NCBI GenBank assembly: GCA_039029395.1
Contig: JBCCGG010000001.1
Coordinates: 248,001 to 312,000, forward strand
Direction: 5' to 3'
Length of the DNA stretch: 64,000 nt
From: JBCCGG01 sp039029395
GTDB taxonomy: Bacteria; Pseudomonadota; Alphaproteobacteria; Kiloniellales; JAKSDN01
Of the stretch, positions 55,385 through 63,411 are shown piece after piece. The first letter of the stretch is position 1. Each line of letters opens with the position of its first letter. Made by a program: the position numbers and the translations under genes. The notes under the pieces are model-generated. The model did no database searches. It was given only the letters and a program-made list of their open reading frames with translations, and had not been told where the DNA came from.

Positions 55385-56928
55385 GGCGACACCGGGGCAA
55401 GCCGGATATCGAAGCTCTCGCGGATCTGACGGTCGGTTTCGGTCGGAATTTGCTGGGGATAGTGACTTTCCAATACCTCTTTCGCCTTGGCCGCAGCCCG
55501 TTGCCAGATATCTGTCGCGCCGGCCTCGGCCCAGTCGTCGGGGTTCGCCCGGTCGGCCTGGCGCGGATAGACGAACTCGCTTTCCATCAGGTCCATGGTC
55601 TGAGGAGCGCCAAGGAAATGGCCCGGTCCGGCCACCACATCGGTGATCACATCGACCGACAGGCTCTCCTCCGTGACCTCGATGCCCCGGGCGATGCGCC
55701 GAATGCTGGTCAGCATCTCGTCGTCGATCACCATCGCCTCGAAGGAACAGCCCAGAAGGCTCGCCAACATGCCAGCTGACTCATAGACGAAGCCGCCACC
55801 CGACAAGGCGGCCAGCACCATGGTGAGCGCTTTCTCGAAGCCGGCCTGGTTGTCGGGCAGCTTGGAGTCCGACATGCCGGCGCCCATGCCGCCCGGCACC
55901 CCGTAAAAGGCCGACATCTGGCCCGAAGCGGCGCCGAGCAGGGCTTGCTCGCCGCCGCCGCCGCTGAACGCCCCGGTACGAAGGTCCGAGACGAAGGCCC
56001 AGTTTCCGAGTACGACCGGATGACCGGGCTTGAGCAGGTTGATCACGGTGAGCGAGGCTAGCCCCTCGGCGCAGACCTGGGCCAGCGTGCCGGCCAGCGC
56101 CGCCGGGGCCGTCGCGCCGGCTTGTGGTCCGGTCTGGCAATGCACCGGCATGCCTATGTCGACCGCGGCACAGGCGACGTCCAGGCTGTCCGGCGCGAAG
56201 GCCAGGGGCGAGACCACCGTGGTGGCGTGCACGGTGCAGAAGGGGCGCAGTGCGAAGCGGCCCTCACCGCCGGCCAGGAGTTCGAGCAGAGGCACCAACC
56301 GGTGAACATGATCGCCTTGGGCAAAAGAGCTCGCGATGTGCTTCTTGGTACCGGCCGCGCAGGCATAGAGCGTGTTTGCATCGAGCGCGAAAAGGTCCTT
56401 GACGTCGGTCGCGACCACTGGCCGGGCGAACCATTGGAGGTTCTCCAAGGTGTCGCAGAGCCGCGCCAGATCGTAGAGGTCCTTCAGCGTGCTGGGCCGG
56501 TAGCTGTGGGACTCTAGGTCGAGCATCTTCACCGCAGCGCCGCCGGTGCAAAAGTTGACTTTTCCATTGCGCGCCTCGAAGTCAAAGGCGGAATCCCGAC
56601 CGTGTACCGTGAAGCGACGGGCCGCACGGGCCAAGGCATCTTCCACCAGGCCGCGGGGAAAGAGCAGCCGCCCGCTGTCGCTCAGCCGGCAGCCCCGGGC
56701 AAGCGCGACCTGGGTTACCCGTTCGGTCGGGGCCGCCATGCCGACCCGCTCGAGCAGATCAAGGGCAGCACCGTGGACCCGTTGCACCTCTTCCTGGCTG
56801 AGTGGCTGAAAGGCGCTTCCCAAGTCGGTGCCCTTGCTCATGACACTGCACTGCGCGGCGTCAATGCGCTGCTCCCGCCGTGCCTGACGGCCGCCTGCGC
56901 GCAGGGGTAGGGAGCCCTGTCTTCGCAT
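55381..56928 (-). CDS. MttB-superfamily methyltransferase, copy 2
   Basis: A 515-residue MttB-family protein, the most divergent of the three here. It has an N-terminal basic patch (LRAGGRQARREQR), VQRVHGAALDLLERVGMAAP as the first helix pair and a barrel with GVPGGMGAGMSDSKLPDNQA, LGCSFEAMVIDDEMLTSIRR and GPGHFLGAPQTMDLMESEF. The frame contains no amber codon, so it is a non-pyrrolysine member. I keep the start at 56928 because its arginine-rich N-terminus matches the other two copies; ATG 56841 is the alternative. It is the promoter-proximal gene with the FAD oxidoreductase, divergent from an IclR regulator. Confidence 0.85.
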   Translation of the reverse strand: MRRQGSLPLRAGGRQARREQRIDAAQCSVMSKGTDLGSAFQPLSQEEVQRVHGAALDLLERVGMAAPTERVTQVALARGCRLSDSGRLLFPRGLVEDALARAARRFTVHGRDSAFDFEARNGKVNFCTGGAAVKMLDLESHSYRPSTLKDLYDLARLCDTLENLQWFARPVVATDVKDLFALDANTLYACAAGTKKHIASSFAQGDHVHRLVPLLELLAGGEGRFALRPFCTVHATTVVSPLAFAPDSLDVACAAVDIGMPVHCQTGPQAGATAPAALAGTLAQVCAEGLASLTVINLLKPGHPVVLGNWAFVSDLRTGAFSGGGGEQALLGAASGQMSAFYGVPGGMGAGMSDSKLPDNQAGFEKALTMVLAALSGGGFVYESAGMLASLLGCSFEAMVIDDEMLTSIRRIARGIEVTEESLSVDVITDVVAGPGHFLGAPQTMDLMESEFVYPRQADRANPDDWAEAGATDIWQRAAAKAKEVLESHYPQQIPTETDRQIRESFDIRLAPVSP

Positions 56929-56943
56929 TGCTGATCCTCATAA

Positions 56944-56962
56944 AGTTCTAGATTACAGAACT
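56944..56962. promoter_or_regulatory. candidate IclR operator
   Basis: AGTTCT-AGATTAC-AGAACT is a perfect 6-base inverted repeat with a 7-base spacer, 16 bases upstream of the MttB copy 2 start and about 70 bases before the IclR start. The 104-base divergent gap is AT-rich. IclR proteins bind short palindromes between divergent genes, so this is the best operator candidate for the pair. Confidence 0.5.
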
Positions 56963-57032
56963 AGATTCTTTTATATTGAAACCTTAAACTCTGACCGCAT
57001 TCTCTGTCAACGACGCGCGGCGAGGACGCACA

Positions 57033-57803
57033 ATGGCTACTAGTTCCATCCTGGCGAAATCCGCGGCGGTGCTAGATGTCATCTGCGCCAGCAGCCAGCC
57101 GCTTAGCTTTACCCAGATTGGTCAGGCGGCTGGACTGGGCAAAAGCTCGACCCACCGGATCCTGTCGGTGCTTCTGGCGGAGCGCATGGTCGCGTTGGAT
57201 GCGCGCGGTCGTGCCTATCAGCCGGGACCTCGGCTGCTGGGATGGGCGGCCGACTCATTCCGAACCAATGATCTGCCCGGCCTCGCGGAAGCGGCGATGG
57301 AGGACCTCTGCACGAGGACCGGCGCCCACGTGGCACTCTCGATCCTAGAGGGTCACTCGGTGCTCTATCTCAAGACGGTGGATCGCCTCGCGCCCTATCG
57401 CCTGGCACCCCGGGTCGGCGAGCGCTCGCCAGTCCACGCTTGTGCCGCGGGCAAGGCGCTCTTGGCCTTTCAGCGGCCCCTTGGCCTCGAGGCGATCCTA
57501 AGCGAGATCGAGTTGGAACGCTTCACGGAACATACGATCGTGAACTCAAAAGCTATGCGCGCTGACCTGGAGCGGACTCGCGCGCGCGGCTTTGCCTTGT
57601 GCGATCGGGAGGAGTTCCTCAAGGTGGCTGGCCTATCGGCACCGATTTTGGGCTATGATGGCGAGGTGGTCGCAGCGCTCAGCCTGTGGAATGTTGTCGA
57701 GCGCCAAGACATCGAGCAGCTTCTGGACCGGAGCGAAGATCTGCTCGCGACCACTGGGGGTCTCTCCCGGCGCCTCGGCTTCGAAGGGGCCGCGAAACCG
57801 TAA
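57033..57803 (+). CDS. IclR-family transcriptional regulator
   Basis: A 256-residue IclR protein. The winged helix-turn-helix lies near 10-65 (QPLSFTQIGQAAGLGKSSTH, then RILSVLLAERMVALD), and the C-terminal effector domain includes VLYLKTVDRLAPYRLAPRVG, HACAAGKALLAF and EEFLKVAGLSAPI, the standard family pattern. It is divergent from the MttB copy 2/FAD operon and likely represses it until a substrate or intermediate accumulates. The GFA gene follows 27 bases later and may be co-transcribed. Confidence 0.92.
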   Translation: MATSSILAKSAAVLDVICASSQPLSFTQIGQAAGLGKSSTHRILSVLLAERMVALDARGRAYQPGPRLLGWAADSFRTNDLPGLAEAAMEDLCTRTGAHVALSILEGHSVLYLKTVDRLAPYRLAPRVGERSPVHACAAGKALLAFQRPLGLEAILSEIELERFTEHTIVNSKAMRADLERTRARGFALCDREEFLKVAGLSAPILGYDGEVVAALSLWNVVERQDIEQLLDRSEDLLATTGGLSRRLGFEGAAKP

Positions 57804-57830
57804 GGAAGCCGCAACCGGAGGAGCAGCCAG

Positions 57831-58247
57831 ATGCCGGAGAAGCGCGTGAAAGGGAGTTGCTTTTGCGGCGCGATCGCGTTCGAGATCGAGCTGCCGACCA
57901 AGTTCTGCGGTCATTGCCACTGCTCCATGTGCCGCCGGCCCCACGGCGCGAGCTTCGTCACCTGGGTTGGCGTCGTGCCAGAGCAGTTCTCGATCACCGC
58001 CGGCCAGGAGAACGTCGCCACCTATCAGAGCTCAAAGAACGGCACCCGCAGCTTTTGCCGGGTTTGCGGAAGTCAGATGTTCTGCCAGACTCATGACGAC
58101 GTGATCGATATCGCCCTGGCCGCCCTGAACGGCGAGATCGACCGAGCGCCCGAGGTTCATTGGTACTACGATTCGCGTGCCGACTGGACCGAGGTTAACG
58201 ACGACCTGCCGAAGCTTGGCGGCGAGGACGGCGCCACGCCATTGTAG
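57831..58247 (+). CDS. GFA-family (glutathione-dependent formaldehyde-activating) protein
   Basis: A 138-residue zinc protein of the GFA family. The ligand motifs are present in order: GSCFCGA (about 8-14), FCGHCHCSMCRRPHG (about 25-40) and SFCRVCGSQMFC (about 75-86), the two CxxC-type sites of Gfa/S-(hydroxymethyl)glutathione synthase-like enzymes. The start ATG follows GGAGGAG. Many family members are not proven formaldehyde enzymes. Here the neighbourhood of demethylating-type genes (MttB copy 2 and a sarcosine-type FAD oxidoreductase) makes a formaldehyde role plausible. Confidence 0.87.
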   Translation: MPEKRVKGSCFCGAIAFEIELPTKFCGHCHCSMCRRPHGASFVTWVGVVPEQFSITAGQENVATYQSSKNGTRSFCRVCGSQMFCQTHDDVIDIALAALNGEIDRAPEVHWYYDSRADWTEVNDDLPKLGGEDGATPL

Positions 58248-58271
58248 CGGTGAGATGAGACGACCAACCAA

Positions 58272-59267
58272 CTAGCGTGACGTCTCGAACTCCGATGCTT
58301 TGGGAAAATTCAGCCGGAAATACTGATTGAGCTGCCAGCTCACAAGTCCGTTTGGCGGGTCGAGATCATCATTGATGCAAATGAACTTCGGCTGCCGACG
58401 TGACACGGAAAGAAGGTTGCGCAGGAATCTTAGAGGTCGCGGTACGATGTCAAAATGCGCGTGATCCTCGGAAGGGATCTTGAGCTCCTGGACACGGTGC
58501 CGGTCTCGTTGTTCCGACAGCTCCAGAAGATAGTGTGTGTAGAGCAAGCGCACAAAGATGCAGTTGCCGGAGCGTAGGCGGCTCGCTGAGGTCGACTCGA
58601 ATGCCTCGGGTGCCAGAGCCTTCAATTGCTGGAAAACGTCGCCATCGTAGATCACGGGAGCATGGGCGCATCGGCGTCGACTGACATGCGCCGCGCCCAG
58701 GGTCTCGAGAACCGCCTGGCTTCGCGCCTCGGCCCGCTGATAGAGATCGGGGGTATCGGGATCACTGTTGGCCGGGTGCTCGTTCAGATGAAAGACCTGG
58801 CCTCCTCGCGGCGTCAGAAAATCGTCGCGGGTTGTCGGTCGGCCCAAGAGAAAGTCGTCGTTGAAGTAGAGGAACCGGCGGGACAGGCCGGGAATGCGGT
58901 GCATATGAAGCTGGATGGCGAAGCTGTTGAAGGTGGGCAGATGGGACGGATCAGGGAAGATCTCCCGATGAGTCACCAGGGTCATGCGATCGCACGCGCT
59001 GTTGAGCCAACGCGGCTGTTGCCCGTTGGTGACGAGATAGACTCTGCGGATCCAGGGCGCATAGGCGACCAATGAACGCAGTGAGTAGCGAAGTTCATCA
59101 TGCTGTTGGAAGCGAATGCGCGAGAGGCTGGCAGCTGGCTCGGCCCGGCCTTGCGACTCCAGATAGGCCCGCAGTGCGGCGCGGTACTCGGGCGCCTCGC
59201 CATCGACCCAGGTGTAGACCACATCGATCGGCTCGTCGGAGTTTGCTTCGAGCGGATCCTCGGGCAT
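58272..59267 (-). CDS. Stealth-family sugar-phosphotransferase
   Basis: A 331-residue Stealth protein, the hexose-1-phosphate transferase family of capsule and surface polysaccharides. CR1 is PIDVVYTWVDGEAPE (about 13-27), CR2 is RFQQHDELRYSLRSLVAYAP with the RRVYLVTNGQQPRW that follows, and CR3/CR4 include FLYFNDDFLLGRPTT and HLNEHPANSDP. These assemble phosphodiester-linked glycans. It follows the cytidylyltransferase gene by 4 bases and is third in a three-gene minus-strand operon. Confidence 0.9.
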   Translation of the reverse strand: MPEDPLEANSDEPIDVVYTWVDGEAPEYRAALRAYLESQGRAEPAASLSRIRFQQHDELRYSLRSLVAYAPWIRRVYLVTNGQQPRWLNSACDRMTLVTHREIFPDPSHLPTFNSFAIQLHMHRIPGLSRRFLYFNDDFLLGRPTTRDDFLTPRGGQVFHLNEHPANSDPDTPDLYQRAEARSQAVLETLGAAHVSRRRCAHAPVIYDGDVFQQLKALAPEAFESTSASRLRSGNCIFVRLLYTHYLLELSEQRDRHRVQELKIPSEDHAHFDIVPRPLRFLRNLLSVSRRQPKFICINDDLDPPNGLVSWQLNQYFRLNFPKASEFETSR

Positions 59268-59271
59268 CGCC

Positions 59272-59688
59272 TCAAAGGTCCTTGCGGTTTAGAATTCGCT
59301 CGATGATTTGGCCCGTAGAGATTCCGTCACTGTAGGGAATGCGGTGGAGATAGGCAGGGTCCATGTCGGCCAGGAGCGTCTCCATATAGCGTTGTTTCTC
59401 CGCTTCGTTTGCGGCGCCATAGGCGCGGATCGAAAAATTCCCGGCGCTCATGAAGTCGTTGGTGACATTCTGGTCTAGCGGGACCACGTCGTCGACATAG
59501 CGGCAAGCCAAGACCACCGCCTTGCGCTCCTCATAGCTGAGAACCGGCGGTCGCTTGTAACCAGCCGCCCGGCGGTCGGTGACCAGGCCGACGGTAAGGT
59601 GGTCACCCAAGGCTCTGGCTTGGCGCAAAAAGACCACATGGCCGAAATGAAAGAGATCGCCTACCATCGCTGCAAAGACGCGTCGCAT
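59272..59688 (-). CDS. cytidylyltransferase-like nucleotidyltransferase
   Basis: A 138-residue protein of the glycerol-3-phosphate cytidylyltransferase/phosphopantetheine adenylyltransferase-like fold. The nucleotide motif HxGH appears in GDLFHFGHVVFLRQA (about 9-23) and the basic second motif in TVGLVTDRRAAGYKRPPVLS. SDGISTGQIIERI near the C-terminus resembles the ISTS-type motif of the family. The start is ATG 59688 with AAGGA upstream; ATG 59724, which overlaps the preceding stop, is an alternative. It would make a CDP-activated alditol for surface glycan. Confidence 0.8.
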   Translation of the reverse strand: MRRVFAAMVGDLFHFGHVVFLRQARALGDHLTVGLVTDRRAAGYKRPPVLSYEERKAVVLACRYVDDVVPLDQNVTNDFMSAGNFSIRAYGAANEAEKQRYMETLLADMDPAYLHRIPYSDGISTGQIIERILNRKDL

Positions 59689-59720
59689 ATCTTGTCCTTG
59701 CTCTCGCTCACCCGGCCTCT

Positions 59721-60377
59721 TCACGAAACGCCGACGCCTCGATAGCCCGCCACGCCACGTTTGACAATCCGCGCCGGATTGCCGACGACGACGCAGTTCG
59801 CCGGTACATCCTCGATCACCACCGCACCGGCGCCGACGACGCAGTTTGGGCCGAGCGTGACCTTGGGCAGGATTGTCGCGCCGCCGCCGATGAAGGCGCC
59901 ACGCCCGATACGACAGCTGCTGCAGGTGACCGATCTGGGTCCGAAGGTGGCGAAGTCGTCCGCGCGACAGTGATGGCCGATCGAGGCCGCCCGGTTAATG
60001 GCGATTTGCTGGCCGAAAGTGCAGACGGCGGAGACGATGACGCCTGCATTGATGACAACGCCTGGTCCGAATGAAGCGCTCTTTGCGAGATTCGCGCTGG
60101 GATGGATGACATCGTGGCAATGCTTGAACCCGACGGCGCGTGCCTGGTCAAAGGCGGCCTTGCGGATGCCTGGCGTCAGCATGGGAATGATGATCGGTAA
60201 GGCCAGGATTTCCGCGGTCAGGTCCTCCAGCGCCATGGCGTTCGGCAGCCCATCGGGTATGGGATAGTCCGGATTGTTGACCACACAGGCAACGACATCG
60301 GTTTCGACTAGGCCCAGGCATTCGAGCACGTCGAAAATGTACAGCGATTCCGTGCCGAAAATTGCCACTTTGGCCAT
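59721..60377 (-). CDS. NeuD-like sugar O-acyltransferase
   Basis: A 218-residue protein with an N-terminal NeuD-type PglD_N Rossmann region (MAKVAIFGTESLYIFDVLEC, about 1-20) and a left-handed beta-helix of hexapeptide repeats in the second half (VVINAGVIVSAVCTFGQQIA, then GRGAFIGGGATILPKVTLG). It is an acetyl- or acyl-CoA-dependent sugar acetyltransferase of the sialic acid/bacillosamine class. It heads the operon with the cytidylyltransferase and Stealth genes. The MttB-copy-3 region lies further upstream. Confidence 0.85.
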   Translation of the reverse strand: MAKVAIFGTESLYIFDVLECLGLVETDVVACVVNNPDYPIPDGLPNAMALEDLTAEILALPIIIPMLTPGIRKAAFDQARAVGFKHCHDVIHPSANLAKSASFGPGVVINAGVIVSAVCTFGQQIAINRAASIGHHCRADDFATFGPRSVTCSSCRIGRGAFIGGGATILPKVTLGPNCVVGAGAVVIEDVPANCVVVGNPARIVKRGVAGYRGVGVS

Positions 60378-60474
60378 GTCAGCCCTAAATCAATCTTTCG
60401 CCAACTAATCGAAGCAGCCGGTCCGGTGAAATCGGCCCAAGCAGACACCATGCCATTTTGAGTATTCGGATTAA

Positions 60475-60636
60475 GAAACGCTTAACCCCGATGAAGAGTC
60501 GGTCTGCCGCTTCTTCGATCCTTCGAACACGACCCGCTTCTACACGGCAAGCGCCGAGGAGCGCGATAGGGTCTTGGAGGCTCTGCCGAGCTTCACATTC
60601 GAGGGCGCGGCCTACCTCTTCGAAAGGATCGCCTAG
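60475..60636 (+). pseudogene. remnant of a DUF5648-type secreted repeat protein
   Basis: Between the NeuD-like gene and MttB copy 3 the plus strand encodes, without a start codon, about 53 residues ending in a TAG: SVCRFFDPSNTTRFYTASAE, then RDRVLEALPSFTFEGAAYLF. This matches the DUF5648 pattern (YRFFN...THFYTAS...ERD...LP.F.YEG.AFY) found near the C-terminus of secreted enzymes and RTX-like proteins. A stop lies just upstream (60472-60474), and no partner sequence is left, so the N-terminal bulk of the gene has been lost by deletion. The TAG overlaps the end of the MttB gene. Confidence 0.7.
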
Positions 60637-62177
60637 AGCCCCGGATTGGGCGGGTTGGCCTCGTACTCTTTTTTCTGCTCGGCCACGTAAGCCTCGAGTG
60701 CCTCGACGATCGCCGGATCGAGCGCCGGGGCCTCGTAGTCTTTCAGGAGCTGCTTCCAGATCTCGTTGGCGCGCTGGGTGGCGCTCTTTGCACCGTCCTC
60801 GGACCAGGTCTCGAAGTTGCGCCAATCCGACAGAATTGGGTTGTAGAAGGCGGTCTCGTAGCGCTCGAGCGTGTGGGCCGAGCCGAAGAAGTGGCCGCCC
60901 GGGTCGATGTCGGCGATCGCCTCGACCGCCAGCGTGTCGTCGTCAATCTCCACCGGCTGCAGATACTCGCTCATCATCTGCAGCATCTCGGCATCCAGGA
61001 TCAGCTTCTCGAAGGAGCAGGTGAGTCCGCCCTCGAGCCAGCCGCCCGCGTGGAACACCAGGTTGGCGTGACCCATCACGGCGCCCCAGAGCGACATCTC
61101 CGCCTCGTAGGCGGCTTGAGCATCGACCGCGTTGGAGGCGGTCGTGCTGGAGGAGCGGTAAGGCACCCCGTAGCGCCGGGCGAGCTGGCCGGTGGCGTGG
61201 CAGGCCTTGGTGTATTCCGGCGTGCCGAAGGCCGGCGCCCCGGTCTTCATGTCCACGTTCGAGGTGAAGCCGCCGTAGATCACCGGCGCGCCGGGCACCA
61301 CCACCTGGGCCAAGGTGATGCCGGCCTGGGCCTCGGCGTTCTGCAGGGTAAGCGCGCCCGCCAAGGTCGCCGGCGCCATGGCGCCCGAGAGCGTGAAGGG
61401 AGTGATCACCACAGGCTGGCCGTTGCGCACCATGGTCATGAGGCCCTGGGCCATGGAGACGTCGAGCTGGCGCGGGGAGTTGGTGTTGATGTTGCCGAAG
61501 ACGCGCGGCTGCTTGGCCAGCTCGTCGCGCGAGATGCCATGGGCGAGCGCGGTCATCTCGAGCGCGTCCTCGGCCCTGAAGGCGCCTAACAGGGAGGCCG
61601 ACCAGACCTTGTCGGTCAGCGTGATGGCGGCCAGGTACTTGTCCAGGTGGCGGGTGTCGACCGGAAGGTCGAGCGGCTCGAAGGGGCTGGAGCCGGCCAC
61701 GTGGATCACATCGAGCGCCTGAATCAGGCGCACAAAGTCGCGCATGTCCTCGATATTGCCCGGGCGCCGGCCCCGGTCCAGGTCATTGGCGAAGGAGGGG
61801 CCGCCGACGCAGTCAAAATTTACGTTGTTGCCGCCCACCGTGATGGTGCGCTCAGGATTGCGCGCCGCGATGGTAAACTGGCGCGGCGCCTTTGCGACCT
61901 GCTCCTCGACCAGGGCCGGATCGAAGCGCACGGTCATCTCGCCCTCGTCGACCTCGGCACCGGCCCCTTTCAGCAGGCTGCGCGCCTCCGGGCAGAGCAT
62001 CTTGATGCCGACCTCGGACAACACCTTGAGGGACGCCCGGTGGACCGCCTCGACCTGGTCCTCGCTCAGGACCTCGATCGGCTTCCTGGGATTGGTGATG
62101 GTGCGCCAAGGTAGCCGCTCAATGCCGGCTTCCTTGCGCTCGCTGCGTTGGATGCGTCTGCGTCGTTCCCGTGCCAT
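60633..62177 (-). CDS. MttB-superfamily methyltransferase, copy 3
   Basis: A 514-residue MttB-family protein close in length and pattern to copy 1. N-terminal basic segment RERRRRIQRSERKEAG; helix pair VEAVHRASLKVLSEVGIKML; barrel blocks TGAPAFGTPEYTKACHATGQ, GGWLEGGLTCSFEKLILDAEM and DIDPGGHFFGSAHTLERYET align with copy 1 (TGAPTFGTPEGMQMQ..., CLEGLLTTGYEKLIMDADM). It has no in-frame amber codon. It stands alone, with no corrinoid protein or activase adjacent. Likely demethylates or binds a quaternary or tertiary amine; substrate undetermined. Confidence 0.88.
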   Translation of the reverse strand: MARERRRRIQRSERKEAGIERLPWRTITNPRKPIEVLSEDQVEAVHRASLKVLSEVGIKMLCPEARSLLKGAGAEVDEGEMTVRFDPALVEEQVAKAPRQFTIAARNPERTITVGGNNVNFDCVGGPSFANDLDRGRRPGNIEDMRDFVRLIQALDVIHVAGSSPFEPLDLPVDTRHLDKYLAAITLTDKVWSASLLGAFRAEDALEMTALAHGISRDELAKQPRVFGNINTNSPRQLDVSMAQGLMTMVRNGQPVVITPFTLSGAMAPATLAGALTLQNAEAQAGITLAQVVVPGAPVIYGGFTSNVDMKTGAPAFGTPEYTKACHATGQLARRYGVPYRSSSTTASNAVDAQAAYEAEMSLWGAVMGHANLVFHAGGWLEGGLTCSFEKLILDAEMLQMMSEYLQPVEIDDDTLAVEAIADIDPGGHFFGSAHTLERYETAFYNPILSDWRNFETWSEDGAKSATQRANEIWKQLLKDYEAPALDPAIVEALEAYVAEQKKEYEANPPNPGL

Positions 62178-62370
62178 GGGGGCACACTAGACCGAGTGCG
62201 CCCGCGTCGCCAAGCCACCACCGGCTTGCCGGGCCAATGATTTTTTCCGATTGGGGGCGCGATTGAAGGCGCGCCGCGGGGTCCCGGCAACCAGGGACCC
62301 GCAGTGTTGACGCCCGAGCCTATACTGGAGGAGCCAAGGGGCTAAATCGAGGCGTCGGTACATGCGTGGT

Positions 62371-62751
62371 TCAAGACGACAATTTGACCTCACCACCGAG
62401 CTTACCGGAAGAAGCGGCCAGGGTCTTAACTGCCTTGAAGCCGGCTCTCCACGCTGCTCCGGCTGTCGCTGCCGCCTCCACGCTCCTGATCGTTTGCTTG
62501 ACGGCATTGATATCAGCAAAACTTGGCGCGTCGACCACCGTGCTGCCCGCATCGAATAGGGCCTTTCGATCGCGAATTACGGCAAGCTTGCGGGAGACCC
62601 TCGCCTTTTCTCGCATTTCATCCTTGAAAGACTTCCCATCAAGTTTCTTCATCGAGATTGCCACCTCTAGTTTCTTGCGCGAGGTTCGGAGCCCTTTAAT
62701 AGAAACGGCGAGGGCGTTTCCCGCCCGACCTTGAGTGCTTGATGCTGGCAT
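62371..62751 (-). CDS. hypothetical basic protein
   Basis: A 126-residue, lysine- and alanine-rich protein with no signal peptide or membrane helix. It begins MPASSTQGRAGNALAV, carries charged helices (KSFKDEMREKARVSRKLAVI) and ends in a small-residue helix (AAWRAGFKAVKTLAASSGKL). It is the last of three minus-strand genes in an AT-richer block and follows the lipoprotein gene after 42 bases. I do not recognise a family; a coiled-coil or DNA/phospholipid-associated protein is possible. Confidence 0.6.
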   Translation of the reverse strand: MPASSTQGRAGNALAVSIKGLRTSRKKLEVAISMKKLDGKSFKDEMREKARVSRKLAVIRDRKALFDAGSTVVDAPSFADINAVKQTIRSVEAAATAGAAWRAGFKAVKTLAASSGKLGGEVKLSS

Positions 62752-62793
62752 TCCAATTTCTCCTCAGAGTACTCTATGGTCAAATCCTTGCTA

Positions 62794-63402
62794 CTATTGA
62801 GTTGTCTCCACGCTTGGCTGCACTTCAGCCGCCTCATCGAGATCGGCCTGGCGGCGGTCCAAATCCGACTTCACATCTTTCGCAAAGGCGATCAAGAACT
62901 TGAGTGCTTCCTCACGTGATTTTGGGTTGCTCAACGCCACGAACCTCGATTGAAGCGCTCTTAGCTTGGCACGGTCCTGTTCGACCTTTGCGGTACTCTC
63001 CGCAAACTTGCCTTCAGCCTCCATAAGCAGGTCGCTATAAGCTTTGTGGCGGGCGACCCAATTCCTCATAGAAGTCGACATAAAGGTGACCATCTTGGGA
63101 CCCATCTTCTCGGCTGTCGTGTTTACATTTGCTTTGGCGAAGCTTTCCGCCTCTCTCTGCAGATACAGCCTCTGGGTATTGAGATAAAGGTCGTTGATCG
63201 TTAGCACGGCATTGTCGAGGCGCGCTTCGTAGAGCTCGTTTTGAGCATCGATCACAGTTTGCAGGTCTGCATCGAGATCGACGGACATTTGGGCACCGCG
63301 CGCGGCACCCTTGTGGATAGCCGTCGGGCCGCAAGCGGATAGCATCATGGAGCCAATCATAAGCACTGCGATGATTGCTTGTTTCCGAGTCAAGATGTAC
63401 AT
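62794..63402 (-). CDS. putative lipoprotein, coiled-coil-rich
   Basis: A 202-residue protein with a lipoprotein signal: hydrophobic IIAVLMIGSMM then lipobox LSAC with Cys at 24. The mature part is mostly alpha-helical and charged (LDADLQTVIDAQNELYEARL, TTAEKMGPKMVTFMSTSMRN), resembling a periplasmic coiled-coil. The gene begins 9 bases after the stop of the 63412 gene on the same strand, so they are co-transcribed. Family not recognised. Codon and base use look more AT-rich than the rest of the window. Confidence 0.75.
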   Translation of the reverse strand: MYILTRKQAIIAVLMIGSMMLSACGPTAIHKGAARGAQMSVDLDADLQTVIDAQNELYEARLDNAVLTINDLYLNTQRLYLQREAESFAKANVNTTAEKMGPKMVTFMSTSMRNWVARHKAYSDLLMEAEGKFAESTAKVEQDRAKLRALQSRFVALSNPKSREEALKFLIAFAKDVKSDLDRRQADLDEAAEVQPSVETTQ

Positions 63403-63411
63403 CGTTCAATC

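Noticed and set aside
60385..60825. A 146-codon minus-strand open frame overlapping the DUF5648 remnant
   Set aside because: It is arginine-rich, has no family match, and partly overlaps the MttB copy 3 gene on the same strand in another frame; the plus-strand DUF5648 reading is much better supported.
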